64,000 nt of DNA. Source: Candidatus Nitronereus thalassa (GTDB lineage Bacteria; Nitrospirota; Nitrospiria; Nitrospirales; UBA8639). A program made the position numbers and the translations under genes. Below the pieces are notes generated by a model. The model did not search any database. It was not told the DNA's origin and saw only the letters and a program-made list of their open reading frames with translations. Positions 18,228 to 26,568 of this stretch are shown piece by piece; the first letter of the stretch is position 1; every line of letters begins with the position of its first letter. The DNA is taken from contig NZ_JAQOUE010000001.1 of the NCBI RefSeq assembly GCF_032191465.1, positions 2,759,501 to 2,823,500 on the forward strand, written 5' to 3'.

Positions 18228-18318
18228 ACCTCTTTGAGAAAAGAGGTCATTGGCAAAGACGCCATCGTTTTAAAGGCGGACTACGAATAGTCCCCGGAAA
18301 ATGATGGCGTCTTTTTTT
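18228..18318 (+). promoter_or_regulatory. Leader element B: two hairpins and an overlapping terminator, ANTAR-type attenuator candidate
   Basis: Three elements occur in order. Hairpin one is ACCTCTT/AAGAGGT (228-234 and 241-247 of the 18 kb block) with loop TGAGAA. Hairpin two is TGGC/GCCA (18251-18264) with loop AAAGAC, which has the A1 and G4 that ANTAR proteins recognise. The terminator pairs AAAGACGCCATC (18255-18266) with GATGGCGTCTTT (18303-18314) and ends in seven T; it shares bases with hairpin two, so only one can form. The GGCAAAGACGCC word is the one I associate with nitrate/nitrite assimilation leaders controlled by NasT/NasR. No ANTAR gene is in the window. Confidence 0.72.
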
Positions 18319-18348
18319 ATGTTCTTGAAAGAGAAGGGGAGACACTCG

Positions 18349-19278
18349 ATGTATATGGAAGATCTCAAGCGAATGGCAGAGGTTTCACGGAAGAAGGTTG
18401 AATATTGCCTGAATGCTCCTGGAGGGTATTTTCTGTTATCCGCCCTGGCAGGTATCTATTTAGGATTGGGTATTTGTTTGATTTTCAGTGTGGGCGCGCC
18501 TTTTGCCGCGGAAGGTTCGGTAGCGCTTAAATTGGTCATGGGGACCTCGTTTGGCGTGGCCTTGACCTTGGTGATCTTTGCGGGATCGGAGCTTTTTACC
18601 GGCAACAATATGGTATGCACCATTGGGGCGCTGGCTCGGACTATTACCTGGAAGCATGTGGGCTGGATCTTTGTGTGGTCCTTTGTCGGGAACCTTATAG
18701 GCTCATTATTTGTGGCATGGATGATCGTACAATCTGGAGTCATGGCCAAGGCTCCTCAAATGGATCTGTTGATGAAGGTGGCCGCCATGAAAATGTCGGC
18801 GTCAGCCTGGGAGCTGTTCATTCGAGGCATCCTCTGTAATGTACTGGTGTGTCTTGCCGTGTGGATGGCGGCAAAAACCAAGAATGAAGCCGCGAAAATT
18901 ATGTTGATCTTCTGGTGTTTGTTCGCATTTATCGGCAGCGGGTTTGAGCATAGCATTGCCAACCAATCGCTGCTGGGCATGGCGTTGTTTCTGCCACATG
19001 GCGAGGCCATTTCCTGGAGTGGTTTTGCATGGAATCAAGTCTTTGTCGGATTGGGTAACATTGTTGGGGGTGCCGTATTGGTTGGCAGTGCGTATTGGTT
19101 GAGCAGCCCCTATCGCATGACGGATTCCGTAGTGACTCAATCTGAACAAACGATCCTGGGGCGCGAGGCCCAAGAATCGTTTGACCATTCTACACCGGCC
19201 TTAACCGCCACAAATTCAGTGGTACCGATGAAGGCCGGGTTTGTGGCCGTACTCAAACATGAGCGAGGAATGCGATGA
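18349..19278 (+). CDS. Formate/nitrite transporter family channel (nitrite uptake)
   Basis: A 309-residue FNT protein with six hydrophobic segments. It has the N-terminal APGGYFLLSALAGIYLGLGI segment, the FAGSELFTGNNM selectivity loop and the family signature GSGFEHSIAN. FNT pentamers pass small monovalent anions such as nitrite and formate across the inner membrane. The four-base overlap with nirA makes nitrite the likely substrate, supplying the cytoplasmic reductase. The start at 18349 follows AGGGGAGA at proper spacing; an earlier in-frame ATG at 18301 lies inside the terminator stem and is rejected. The C-terminal 60 residues after the last membrane segment form an extended cytoplasmic tail. 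Confidence 0.92.
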   Translation: MYMEDLKRMAEVSRKKVEYCLNAPGGYFLLSALAGIYLGLGICLIFSVGAPFAAEGSVALKLVMGTSFGVALTLVIFAGSELFTGNNMVCTIGALARTITWKHVGWIFVWSFVGNLIGSLFVAWMIVQSGVMAKAPQMDLLMKVAAMKMSASAWELFIRGILCNVLVCLAVWMAAKTKNEAAKIMLIFWCLFAFIGSGFEHSIANQSLLGMALFLPHGEAISWSGFAWNQVFVGLGNIVGGAVLVGSAYWLSSPYRMTDSVVTQSEQTILGREAQESFDHSTPALTATNSVVPMKAGFVAVLKHERGMR

Positions 19279-20873
19279 ATAAATTTGAAGTCTTAAAACA
19301 CGAGCGAGATGGGTTGGACATTATGGAGGATCTCCCGATGTTGGCGAAAACCGGATGGGAATCCATATCTGACGATGATATCCAGCGACTCAAATGGTAT
19401 GGCCTGTTTTTGAGAAACCCCACCCCAGGGTATTTCATGATTCGGGTGCGTATCCCCGGAGGCCGGGCAACGTCGGCTCAATTACGCACCTTGGCGGAAA
19501 TCGCTTTGACGTTTGGTAACGGGCAATTGGATTTTACCACGAGGCAACAGATTCAGCTTCGGCATCTGCGAATTGAACACGTGCCTGAAGCATTTGCAAG
19601 AATGGACGAAGTAGGCCTGACGTCGCTGCAAACCGGTTTGGACAATGTGCGCAATATTATGACCTGTCCGGTGGCAGGACTATCGCCAACCGAATGCCTT
19701 GATGCTACGTCGGTGGTGCATGCCTTAAACGAAGAAATCGTGGGCAATCGGGAATATACGAATCTTCCTCGGAAATTCAATGTGGTGATTACAGGTTGTC
19801 CTGATAATTGCCTCCATGCCGAGACGCAAGATTTAGCCCTTGTGCCGGCAACCAAAGATATCGATGGTGAAACGAAGGTCGGATTTAATGTGTTAGTAGG
19901 TGGGAAACTGGGATCTGGAGGATTCCGGATCGCCACGCCATTGGATGTGTTTGTTCTCCCGGAAGATGCGGTACAGGTTTCTTGCGCGGTGATTAAAGCG
20001 TTTCGGGATTACGGATTCCGGGATTCACGAACGACCGCCCGGCTCGCATTTTTATTGGAAGAGTGGGGTGAAGTCCGGTTTCGAGTGGAAGTCGAGCGAC
20101 AACTTGGTCATCATTTACTTACTGCTGGAAAAGACGCCAGGAAAAATTCAGAAAATCTTCATGGTGGAGTATTCCGGCAACCACAAATGGGATTGAACTA
20201 TGCGGGCCTCCATATTCCAGTCGGGAGAATCGAAGGCAAAGGTCTGTTGAAACTTTGTGAATTGGCCGAGCGTTTTGGGACGAGTGCCCTGCGTCTTGGG
20301 GCCAATCAGACATTGGTTATTCCCAATATTCACGACAAAGCTCTTGGTGAATTTCTGGAAGAGCCAGTGCTGCAAAAATTTGGTTACAATCCATCGCCCA
20401 TCAGAAAAGGCTTGGTGAGTTGTGTAGGAAGTGATTATTGTAACCTTGCGGTCATCGAAACCAAAAGCCAAGCGATGAAAACGGCTGCGGCCTTAGAAGC
20501 CAAAGTGGTCTCAGAGATTAAACCGATCACCATGCACTGGTCAGGCTGCCCTGCAGGATGTGGGAATCATCTCGTAGCGGACATTGGATTATTAGGGAAA
20601 AAGATCAAGCGTCGCGGTCAAATCGTGGAGGCGGTTGATGTCTATGTGGGCGGGCGATCGGGCCCAGATGCCAAGCTGGCGACGAAATTGTTGGAAGACG
20701 TCCCGTGCGAGGAGTTGGCCGAGGTGTTAGCTGGAGTGGTGCCGTATCATGCTCGGGAAAAGATGCATCGAGAAAAGAAGCGCATGCGACCAAAATCAGC
20801 TAGCGTAAGAACGAGTACTGCTGTGGTGAGTCCCTCCTCGCTGGTGAAGGAATCTGTCGCTGGTCGCTTGTGA
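19275..20873 (+). CDS. nirA: Assimilatory ferredoxin-nitrite reductase (siroheme, 4Fe-4S)
   Basis: A 532-residue nitrite/sulfite reductase family protein that reduces nitrite to ammonium with six electrons from ferredoxin. It has the two ferredoxin-like half domains and the four cluster/siroheme cysteines Cys383, Cys389, Cys425 and Cys429, spaced C-x5-C-x35-C-x3-C. Sulfite reductase is the main alternative; the adjacent nitrite-type channel and the nitrogen-style leader favour nitrite. The ATG overlaps the transporter stop as ATGA. The last dozen codons run into the family B repeat, so the C-terminus (VAGRL) is repeat-derived. Confidence 0.92.
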   Translation: MNKFEVLKHERDGLDIMEDLPMLAKTGWESISDDDIQRLKWYGLFLRNPTPGYFMIRVRIPGGRATSAQLRTLAEIALTFGNGQLDFTTRQQIQLRHLRIEHVPEAFARMDEVGLTSLQTGLDNVRNIMTCPVAGLSPTECLDATSVVHALNEEIVGNREYTNLPRKFNVVITGCPDNCLHAETQDLALVPATKDIDGETKVGFNVLVGGKLGSGGFRIATPLDVFVLPEDAVQVSCAVIKAFRDYGFRDSRTTARLAFLLEEWGEVRFRVEVERQLGHHLLTAGKDARKNSENLHGGVFRQPQMGLNYAGLHIPVGRIEGKGLLKLCELAERFGTSALRLGANQTLVIPNIHDKALGEFLEEPVLQKFGYNPSPIRKGLVSCVGSDYCNLAVIETKSQAMKTAAALEAKVVSEIKPITMHWSGCPAGCGNHLVADIGLLGKKIKRRGQIVEAVDVYVGGRSGPDAKLATKLLEDVPCEELAEVLAGVVPYHAREKMHREKKRMRPKSASVRTSTAVVSPSSLVKESVAGRL

Positions 20874-20925
20874 GGGATTATGACTTGATAGTTACTCTTT
20901 TTACTACCAAACAGCGACAAGTGAC
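20838..20925 (+). repeat. Dispersed repeat, family B, copy 2
   Basis: TCGCTGGTGAA (20838-20848) and CGCTGGTCGCTTGT (20858-20871) face CAGCGACAAGTGAC (20912-20925), so the element is itself partly palindromic. Its left arm is translated as the end of nirA. The words match copy 1 at 17921-17950 in inverted orientation. Confidence 0.55.
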
Positions 20926-20944
20926 TTTTTCAAGGCAATGAGAA

Positions 20945-21889
20945 TTACACCAGCTGATGAATCGTAATTTCCGGGGGGCAGTTAAAGCGAACGGGGAGGA
21001 GAGAGTTTCCAGTGCCGCGTGAGGTATAGCCCAGCATACGGTTTTCGAAATTCCACCCACCGGCGATGTAGCTTCGCGCAAAATTGCTGCTATTCAAAAT
21101 GGGGATCTTCCCTGGCAAGCAGATCTGGCCTCCGTGCGTGTGCCCACACAAGTAGTAGTCAATGCCTGCTTCACAGGCTTCAGGAATAATTTCCGTAGAA
21201 TGCGCCAGCAGGATTTTGACCGCATCTTTGGGCACTCCGTCTAAAGCACGAGGCAGGTCAGCGACTTCATACCAATGAGGGTCATCCACGCCGATCATCC
21301 ACAAAGTGTCTCCGTTTTTTTCGAGTGGCACGGATTCGTTGAGCAGCATGGGGATGCCGATTTTCTCTAACGGCGGGGCCATCTCAATGAAGTCATGATT
21401 ACCTAAAATCCCCAAAATGCCATAGGGGCAATGAATGGCATTGGTTAAGTCGGTCATGAGCGTGATGGTTTCCTGGTAATCCCCATAGGTCATAAACCGA
21501 AAGTCCCCGGTAATTACACAGAGATCGTAGGTTAACGACCGAAGAATCTCTTTCAGTTTTTTCATGCGGTCAAAAATACCCTCAACATGAAGATCGGATA
21601 AGTGGAGAATACGAAATCCATGAAAGGCTGGTGGAAGTCCGCGAATGGGGGCCGTGACAACCTCAACTTGGTAATCTAACGAGTTGCGGATGGCTCGGTG
21701 ATAAAGCCCGCTGAGCCGCAGTCCACCTTTGAGAAATGGCCCTAGGGCATCGAGGTTTTCCCAGTAGATATGAAACCCGGAGGGCGCAAAGCGGAAGGCA
21801 GAATGACTGACTTGGAGCTCCAGGCGCTTTCCCAGGTGTAGAGGGCCAATACGGTTTTTGAGGTGAAGAAGCGCTTCGTTATCGACCAT
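20945..21889 (-). CDS. Metallophosphoesterase (YkuE/YaeI-like)
   Basis: A 314-residue calcineurin-like phosphoesterase. All metal-binding blocks are present in order: ILHLSDLHVEG, VITGDFRF, GILGNHDF, LLAHSTEI and CGHTHGGQ. The YkuE/YaeI group acts on lipid or nucleotide phosphates at the membrane face. The N-terminal 95 residues lack a clear membrane anchor but contain amphipathic stretches (VDNEALLHLKNRIGPLHLGK). The gene is convergent with nirA and has no operon partner. Confidence 0.85.
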   Translation of the reverse strand: MVDNEALLHLKNRIGPLHLGKRLELQVSHSAFRFAPSGFHIYWENLDALGPFLKGGLRLSGLYHRAIRNSLDYQVEVVTAPIRGLPPAFHGFRILHLSDLHVEGIFDRMKKLKEILRSLTYDLCVITGDFRFMTYGDYQETITLMTDLTNAIHCPYGILGILGNHDFIEMAPPLEKIGIPMLLNESVPLEKNGDTLWMIGVDDPHWYEVADLPRALDGVPKDAVKILLAHSTEIIPEACEAGIDYYLCGHTHGGQICLPGKIPILNSSNFARSYIAGGWNFENRMLGYTSRGTGNSLLPVRFNCPPEITIHQLV

Positions 21890-22092
21890 GGAATGAGTTC
21901 GTGTACAGAATTAAGTGGTGGAACTGCTTTTGAGTATACGATCGGTCAAAATGTTCCTGGAATTGACTATCATTTAATGGACCCAATCATACATTGTCTG
22001 AGTGGGACAAGGAAGAGGGCAAAAGTAGGTCTAGAAGAGCGTATTAGGGCAAAAACACTTGCCAGGAGGGATATTCCCTGAATAAAATTACC

Positions 22093-22509
22093 TTGGTTAT
22101 GCAAATGCTGGATATCAAAGAGCCTGAGCTTCCCGACCTCCAATTTGTCTTAATGGTGGGGGCGTTGTGTACCGCAGAAATTCCTACCATGAATGTACCC
22201 GAAGAGGTCCGCCGTCTTGTGTTTGACCGGTGTTGGGCCCTCCTTCATGACACGCCGCCACCCGAAGACCCTAAGGAACGAGTCCTTGATCTCCGCCAAG
22301 GGGATGAAGTGACCCTCGAAGCTCTTGTTGAAGTGATTCGAAGCACCTTCAGCGATCACGGGTACGACCAGCTCACCTGGGAGCATGAAGCCAGCGAACC
22401 CACCCAAACCCCAAGCCCCGAGATCCAACCCCTTCTCGACCGCATCCAAGCCTGGGATCCTATTGATCCACCACCCGTGGATGGGGCGGACGAAGCGGGG
22501 AATAATTAG
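22093..22509 (+). CDS. Hypothetical acidic protein
   Basis: About 138 residues, acidic and Pro-rich toward the end (DPIDPPPVDGADEAG). The middle (EIPTMNVPEEVRRLVFDRCW) looks helical. I do not recognise the family. The start is uncertain: TTG at 22093, ATG at 22099, or CTG at 22078, which is the only one at normal distance from the AGGAGG at 22064-22069 and would add the residues NKIT. The frame stays open with bias typical of coding sequence. Confidence 0.6.
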   Translation: MVMQMLDIKEPELPDLQFVLMVGALCTAEIPTMNVPEEVRRLVFDRCWALLHDTPPPEDPKERVLDLRQGDEVTLEALVEVIRSTFSDHGYDQLTWEHEASEPTQTPSPEIQPLLDRIQAWDPIDPPPVDGADEAGNN

Positions 22510-22638
22510 TTCCATTCCCTCTCGGCTTATTTTAAAAACACAAAGATTAAAGGTAGATTTTTTTATGTGGAAGCAAAACCCTGCTATCAATGAAACAAAC
22601 ACTTCTTTTCAGAATTCGTAGATAGGGATAGCAAATTA

Positions 22639-22842
22639 TTAGCCAGGTGTCTCTTCTCCCTCCAAACATTTCTTACAAAACAAAACATCCCCAAAGTGCT
22701 TCTCTCGCCCCTCTTTCGTTACTACCCAAGGGCGTTCACTCCAAGGCGGATTATGACGAACATGTTGCCCATGTCCACATTCCAAATCCGCAACCCAATC
22801 GTCGTATTCATCCTGATGAAAGCCGATTATTTTTTGTTCCAC
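22639..22842 (-). CDS. DUF3565 family small protein
   Basis: 67 residues, MEQKIIGFHQDEYDDWVADL then ECGHGQHVRHNPPW, and a C-terminal CKKC pair. This is the compact DUF3565 pattern: a GFHQDE opening, a CGHxQHxRHxPPW block and a terminal CxxC, probably a zinc-binding module. The function of the family is unknown. The gene is upstream of the ABC permease in the same direction (56 bases), but it is probably an independent unit. Confidence 0.8.
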   Translation of the reverse strand: MEQKIIGFHQDEYDDWVADLECGHGQHVRHNPPWSERPWVVTKEGREKHFGDVLFCKKCLEGEETPG

Positions 22843-22897
22843 AATCTTTCATTCCTTATAAAAAAGGTCGGGTAGGACGACGTCAAGTTCCTCTATA

Positions 22898-23737
22898 TTA
22901 TTCCTTACGTGTTTGTAACTTCACATCCAACCAATCCCTAAGCCAATCACCGAGCAAATTCACAGCCAAGACGACCAACATTAAAGCCAAGCCCGGGGCG
23001 ATTACCATATGCGGGGCGACAAGCATGTAGCGTGTGCCATCACGGATCATGCTACCCCATGACGCGGCTGGTGCTTGGACGCCTAATCCCAAAAAGGATA
23101 ACCCGGCTTCGCCAATCACGACACCTGCAATGCCAAAGCTGGCTTCAACGATTAAGGGGGCACTAATCAAAGGAAGCAAGTGACGCATCATAATCCCGGC
23201 AGGACCTGTGCCAATGGCCACCGCAGCAGAAACATGATCGCGTTCTTTGATCGAGAGCACTTGCGCACGCGCAAGCCGGGCATATCCCACCCACCCAACG
23301 ACAGATAGCGCAATCACAACGTTATCAATCCCTGGCCCCATGACGCCGGCCAGTGCAATTGCCAGGAGGATGCCAGGAAATGCCAAGAAAACATCGATGA
23401 TTCGCACGAAAGCGAAATCCGTCCACCCTCCCACATAGCCGCTGATCGTACCTAAAAGACTGCCGATGGAGAGAGATATCGCGACGACAGTAAATGCCAC
23501 GAAACACGAAGTCTGAGCGCCCACAATGAGTCGATCAGCAATCGGTCGTCCTAAATCGTCGAAGCCCAACCATTCCTCTGGGTTTCCTGGCAAAAGAATA
23601 TTGGGTAGGGTGATAGCATTTGGGGAAAGAGGGAGAAGCGGTCCCAATATAGCGAGCCCAGTCCAAAGTCCAAGAATGCCTAACGGTATGCCAAGCCGAA
23701 AAATTATAGGACTGTTGGATAAATGAAAAATTCTCAA
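22898..23737 (-). CDS. dppC: ABC transporter permease (DppC/OppC family)
   Basis: A 279-residue inner-membrane permease with about six membrane segments and the cytoplasmic EAA loop (AAVAIGTGPAGIMMRHLLPL). The N-terminal WLGFDDLGRPIADRLIVGAQ and GLSFLGLGVQAPAASWGSMI are typical of the DppC half of dipeptide/oligopeptide/nickel importers. It is the last gene of the SBP-DppB-DppC unit. No ATPase gene follows, so the ATPases must be encoded elsewhere. It is separated from dppB by a long palindromic repeat. Confidence 0.9.
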   Translation of the reverse strand: MRIFHLSNSPIIFRLGIPLGILGLWTGLAILGPLLPLSPNAITLPNILLPGNPEEWLGFDDLGRPIADRLIVGAQTSCFVAFTVVAISLSIGSLLGTISGYVGGWTDFAFVRIIDVFLAFPGILLAIALAGVMGPGIDNVVIALSVVGWVGYARLARAQVLSIKERDHVSAAVAIGTGPAGIMMRHLLPLISAPLIVEASFGIAGVVIGEAGLSFLGLGVQAPAASWGSMIRDGTRYMLVAPHMVIAPGLALMLVVLAVNLLGDWLRDWLDVKLQTRKE

Positions 23738-23787
23738 AATGCCCTTTGGATATGAATCATCGTATGAAATGCCAAAAGCACAGGGAA

Positions 23788-23901
23788 TTTTTAAAAAGGT
23801 GCATTCAGCAAGGCCGCAGGGGCTTTGGCGCGCGGAGCGTACGGGTCAGTACGTGAGCACGACAAAGCTCCGAGAACGCCGCTGATGCCCTTTTTCAACA
23901 T
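23788..23901. repeat. Long imperfect palindrome between dppB and dppC
   Basis: About 114 bases with outer arms around AAAAAGGTGCATTCAGC and GCTGATGCCCTTTTTCAACA, middle arms around GGGGCTTTGGCGCGC and GCACGACAAAGCTCCG, and a centre with two GTAC words. The transcript can fold into one long interrupted stem inside the operon. It shares no words with families A and B. It resembles dispersed repeats I associate with Nitrospira chromosomes, from memory only. Confidence 0.65.
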
Positions 23902-23908
23902 TCCCTCA

Positions 23909-24835
23909 TTATTTGGAAAGTCTCACTCGTGGATCAACCCACGCGTACACCAGGTCTGTGAACAGATTAACCAAGACGTAGGTCATGCTAATCAAGAGCA
24001 CGGCTGCTTGCACTACCGGATAGTCGCGCCGATGAATGGCTTCTACGACCAGGGAGCCAATGCCAGGCCAAGAAAACACGGTTTCCGTAATAACCGCGCC
24101 ACTGAGGAGCGCACCCAGTTGTAAACCTAACAATGTGATTACGGGGAGAAGAGCATTTCGAAGACCGTGTCGAAAGGTAATTGCCCATTCGGTGAGTCCT
24201 TTGCTGCGGGCCGTCCGAATAAAATCCTCTGTTAATACTTCCAGCAATGTGCTGCGAACCATGCGAGATAAAATCGCGGCCATTGCGGTGCCTAAGGTGA
24301 TAGCCGGAAGAACAATGGATGTGAAGCCTTCGCGTCCGCTGACGGGAAACCACCCAAGCCATAATGCCCCCAAGAGGATCAACATCGGGCCCATCCAGAA
24401 GTTTGGAATTGATACGCCGAATAAGGCAAAACCCATTGCACCAAAATCCCAAACAGTTTCCTTTTTGATTGCGGCGAAGACTCCTAGTGGTAAGGCAAGG
24501 GTAAGCGCGAGAAGCAGGGCTGCCACTCCTAGTTCGATGGTGGCGGGAAGTCGTTCCCACAAGAGTTCGGAAATAGGCCGTCCCGAATACAGAGAGGTTC
24601 CCAAATTCAATTGTGCTAGGTCCTGCAAATATGACCACAATTGCACAGGGAGCGGGTCATCCAATCCTAGGGCTTGGCGAAGGGTTGCTCGATCAGCCGC
24701 TTGTGCGGATTCTCCCAACATGACTTCCACGGGATCACCTGGGACCAAGTGTAAAAACAGAAATACCACACACAAGACGCCGAGAATAACGCCAAGTGCT
24801 GTGAGGAGTCGTGAAAGAAGAAATTGGATAAACAC
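23909..24835 (-). CDS. dppB: ABC transporter permease (DppB/OppB family)
   Basis: A 308-residue permease with six membrane segments. It starts MFIQFLLSRLLTALGVILGV and has HLVPGDPVEVMLG, the LGLDDPLPVQLWSYL periplasmic loop and the EAA-type loop (RTARSKGLTEWAITFRHGLR), all typical of DppB. With DppC it forms the membrane channel for peptide- or nickel-type substrates. The stop of the binding-protein gene is six bases upstream, so the genes are co-transcribed. Confidence 0.92.
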   Translation of the reverse strand: MFIQFLLSRLLTALGVILGVLCVVFLFLHLVPGDPVEVMLGESAQAADRATLRQALGLDDPLPVQLWSYLQDLAQLNLGTSLYSGRPISELLWERLPATIELGVAALLLALTLALPLGVFAAIKKETVWDFGAMGFALFGVSIPNFWMGPMLILLGALWLGWFPVSGREGFTSIVLPAITLGTAMAAILSRMVRSTLLEVLTEDFIRTARSKGLTEWAITFRHGLRNALLPVITLLGLQLGALLSGAVITETVFSWPGIGSLVVEAIHRRDYPVVQAAVLLISMTYVLVNLFTDLVYAWVDPRVRLSK

Positions 24836-24841
24836 GGATAG

Positions 24842-26407
24842 TTACATTGACAAAGTTGGTGCGGTGCGCTGAACGTCTTTCAGCCCATCGAAGTTTCCAT
24901 CGTTGGCCATCCTAAATCCGGTAATCTCCCGTCGCGCGATAAACACATGATCTTCATACCACAAGGGCACATAGGGTAAGACTTCGGACAGATAACCTTG
25001 AAGGGCTTGATAATACTGTTTCTTGTCAACGATGTCTTGGGCATGATTCGCTTGGTCAATAAGTCGATCTGCTTCATGACTGGAGAATCGGCCACGGTTG
25101 GCGCCATTTGGTGGAATGGATTCGCTATGAAACACGTAATGAAAGATATCGGGGGTTTTTACTCCTACCCAGGAGAGGCTATATATTTGAAAGCGTCCCG
25201 CTTTGATGTCGCCATAAAAAGTTCCCCAGTCATAACTTCGAAGGTCGACTTGGATCCCGACTTGAGCCAATTGATGTTGAAGGATTGTCGCCAGCCGGAC
25301 GCGGAAGGGATCACTTGATGTTTTGTAGGTGAGTCGCAAAGGTGCATGAGAAGAAAATCCTGCTTGAGCCAAGAGCGAGCGAGCTTTCTCTGGGTTATAT
25401 TCGTATTGCTTCAGTTCAAGAGCCCCGGCCCAGTGGTCTGGAGGTAACAACGACTGAGCAGTTCGAGCCGCTCCACTTAAGACGTATCGAATGACAGACT
25501 CCCGATCAATCGCATGGGCCATGGCCTGTCGAACCAACAGTTGTTTGGTGTAAGGGTCTTCTAAGCTCACACCTATATAGGAAAAATTAGTTCCTGGGTG
25601 GCGTTGTATGGAAAGCTGAGGATCTTTCGCTAAATAGGTAACGAGCTCAGGGGGCACATCATTTTGCAACATGTCGATTTCCCCCGCGAGGAGTTTGAGT
25701 GCGCGAACCGTTGGCTCCTGCACCTTAATAAAGGTCAACAGTTGACGGTCTTTTAGCCGGAGGAGTTCTAGCCTCGTCTCATCGGGGCGTGTGACAAATG
25801 AAAAGGGACCGCTTCCTATAGGATGAGAATGGAAGGGGTGATTCTTTTGCATGAGGTGGTTGGGCAGAATGCCGAGAGTTAGAAAACTAGGGAATAACAA
25901 ATCAGGGCGATTAAGATGAAAATCAACTGTGGTCTCGTCCTGAACGGCAATGTGATCAATCAGGGCTAACGTCCCTCGATGTGGCGAGGCGTTGTTGGCA
26001 TCCAAAATAAAGTCATACGTCGCTTTCACGTCTTGCGCGGTCAATGGTGTCCCGTCATGAAAAGGGGCGCGATCGGGTTTGAGGTGGAATCGAAAATGCC
26101 GAGGACTGATTTGCTCCCACTCCGCTAAGGCAGGCCTGGGTTCAAAGGCGTCGTTAAAATCCACGAGTCGTTCGTATAGGAGGCGGTTCACGCGATCAGA
26201 TGTGGCATCTGTAGCAAACCGAGGATCAAGGTTCGTTGGAGCACTTGCCAGGCCGAAACGCAGGGAATCCGTCTGAGGTTCAGCGCAGGCCGAGAGAAAA
26301 AGGAAGAGACATAAGGTCCCTAAGGCCCAAGCAAAACGAATCAACAATGTAGGGCCAATGAGGATTAGGAGTCTGGTCACGACTGAAGAGTGTAACATCC
26401 AGGCCAA
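24842..26407 (-). CDS. ABC transporter substrate-binding lipoprotein (family 5)
   Basis: A 521-residue extracellular solute-binding protein of the DppA/OppA/NikA family. A long hydrophobic N-terminus ends in lipobox LSAC (LFLFLSACAEP), so the mature protein is a lipoprotein. The family signature appears as TNLDPRFATDATSDRVNRLL and FHDGTPLTAQDVKATYDFIL. It would deliver peptides or a related ligand to the DppB/DppC channel. The N-terminus is longer than usual; an ATG at 26398 or later codons are possible. No ligand can be inferred from neighbours. Confidence 0.9.
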   Translation of the reverse strand: MAWMLHSSVVTRLLILIGPTLLIRFAWALGTLCLFLFLSACAEPQTDSLRFGLASAPTNLDPRFATDATSDRVNRLLYERLVDFNDAFEPRPALAEWEQISPRHFRFHLKPDRAPFHDGTPLTAQDVKATYDFILDANNASPHRGTLALIDHIAVQDETTVDFHLNRPDLLFPSFLTLGILPNHLMQKNHPFHSHPIGSGPFSFVTRPDETRLELLRLKDRQLLTFIKVQEPTVRALKLLAGEIDMLQNDVPPELVTYLAKDPQLSIQRHPGTNFSYIGVSLEDPYTKQLLVRQAMAHAIDRESVIRYVLSGAARTAQSLLPPDHWAGALELKQYEYNPEKARSLLAQAGFSSHAPLRLTYKTSSDPFRVRLATILQHQLAQVGIQVDLRSYDWGTFYGDIKAGRFQIYSLSWVGVKTPDIFHYVFHSESIPPNGANRGRFSSHEADRLIDQANHAQDIVDKKQYYQALQGYLSEVLPYVPLWYEDHVFIARREITGFRMANDGNFDGLKDVQRTAPTLSM

Positions 26408-26568
26408 GTCGAAGCGTTATACCCTAAAAAATGAATACAAGAATATACCTAAGTGAAAAGCAAGTCCATCCAATTTCATGGGGTTCAAGAGTGAAAAACT
26501 ATCAATGTCTGACGGGGGCTGCCGAGATAGTGGGGGAGGGGATCGTCCCTATATAAGGAGACTGGCGC

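Noticed and set aside
18301-18348. Earlier in-frame ATG for the nitrite transporter
   Set aside because: It lies inside the terminator stem and has no ribosome binding site; the ATG at 18349 has one.
21863-22081. Open frame of 72 codons upstream of the acidic hypothetical protein
   Set aside because: It overlaps the start of the phosphoesterase gene on the other strand, lacks a ribosome binding site and has no coding character.
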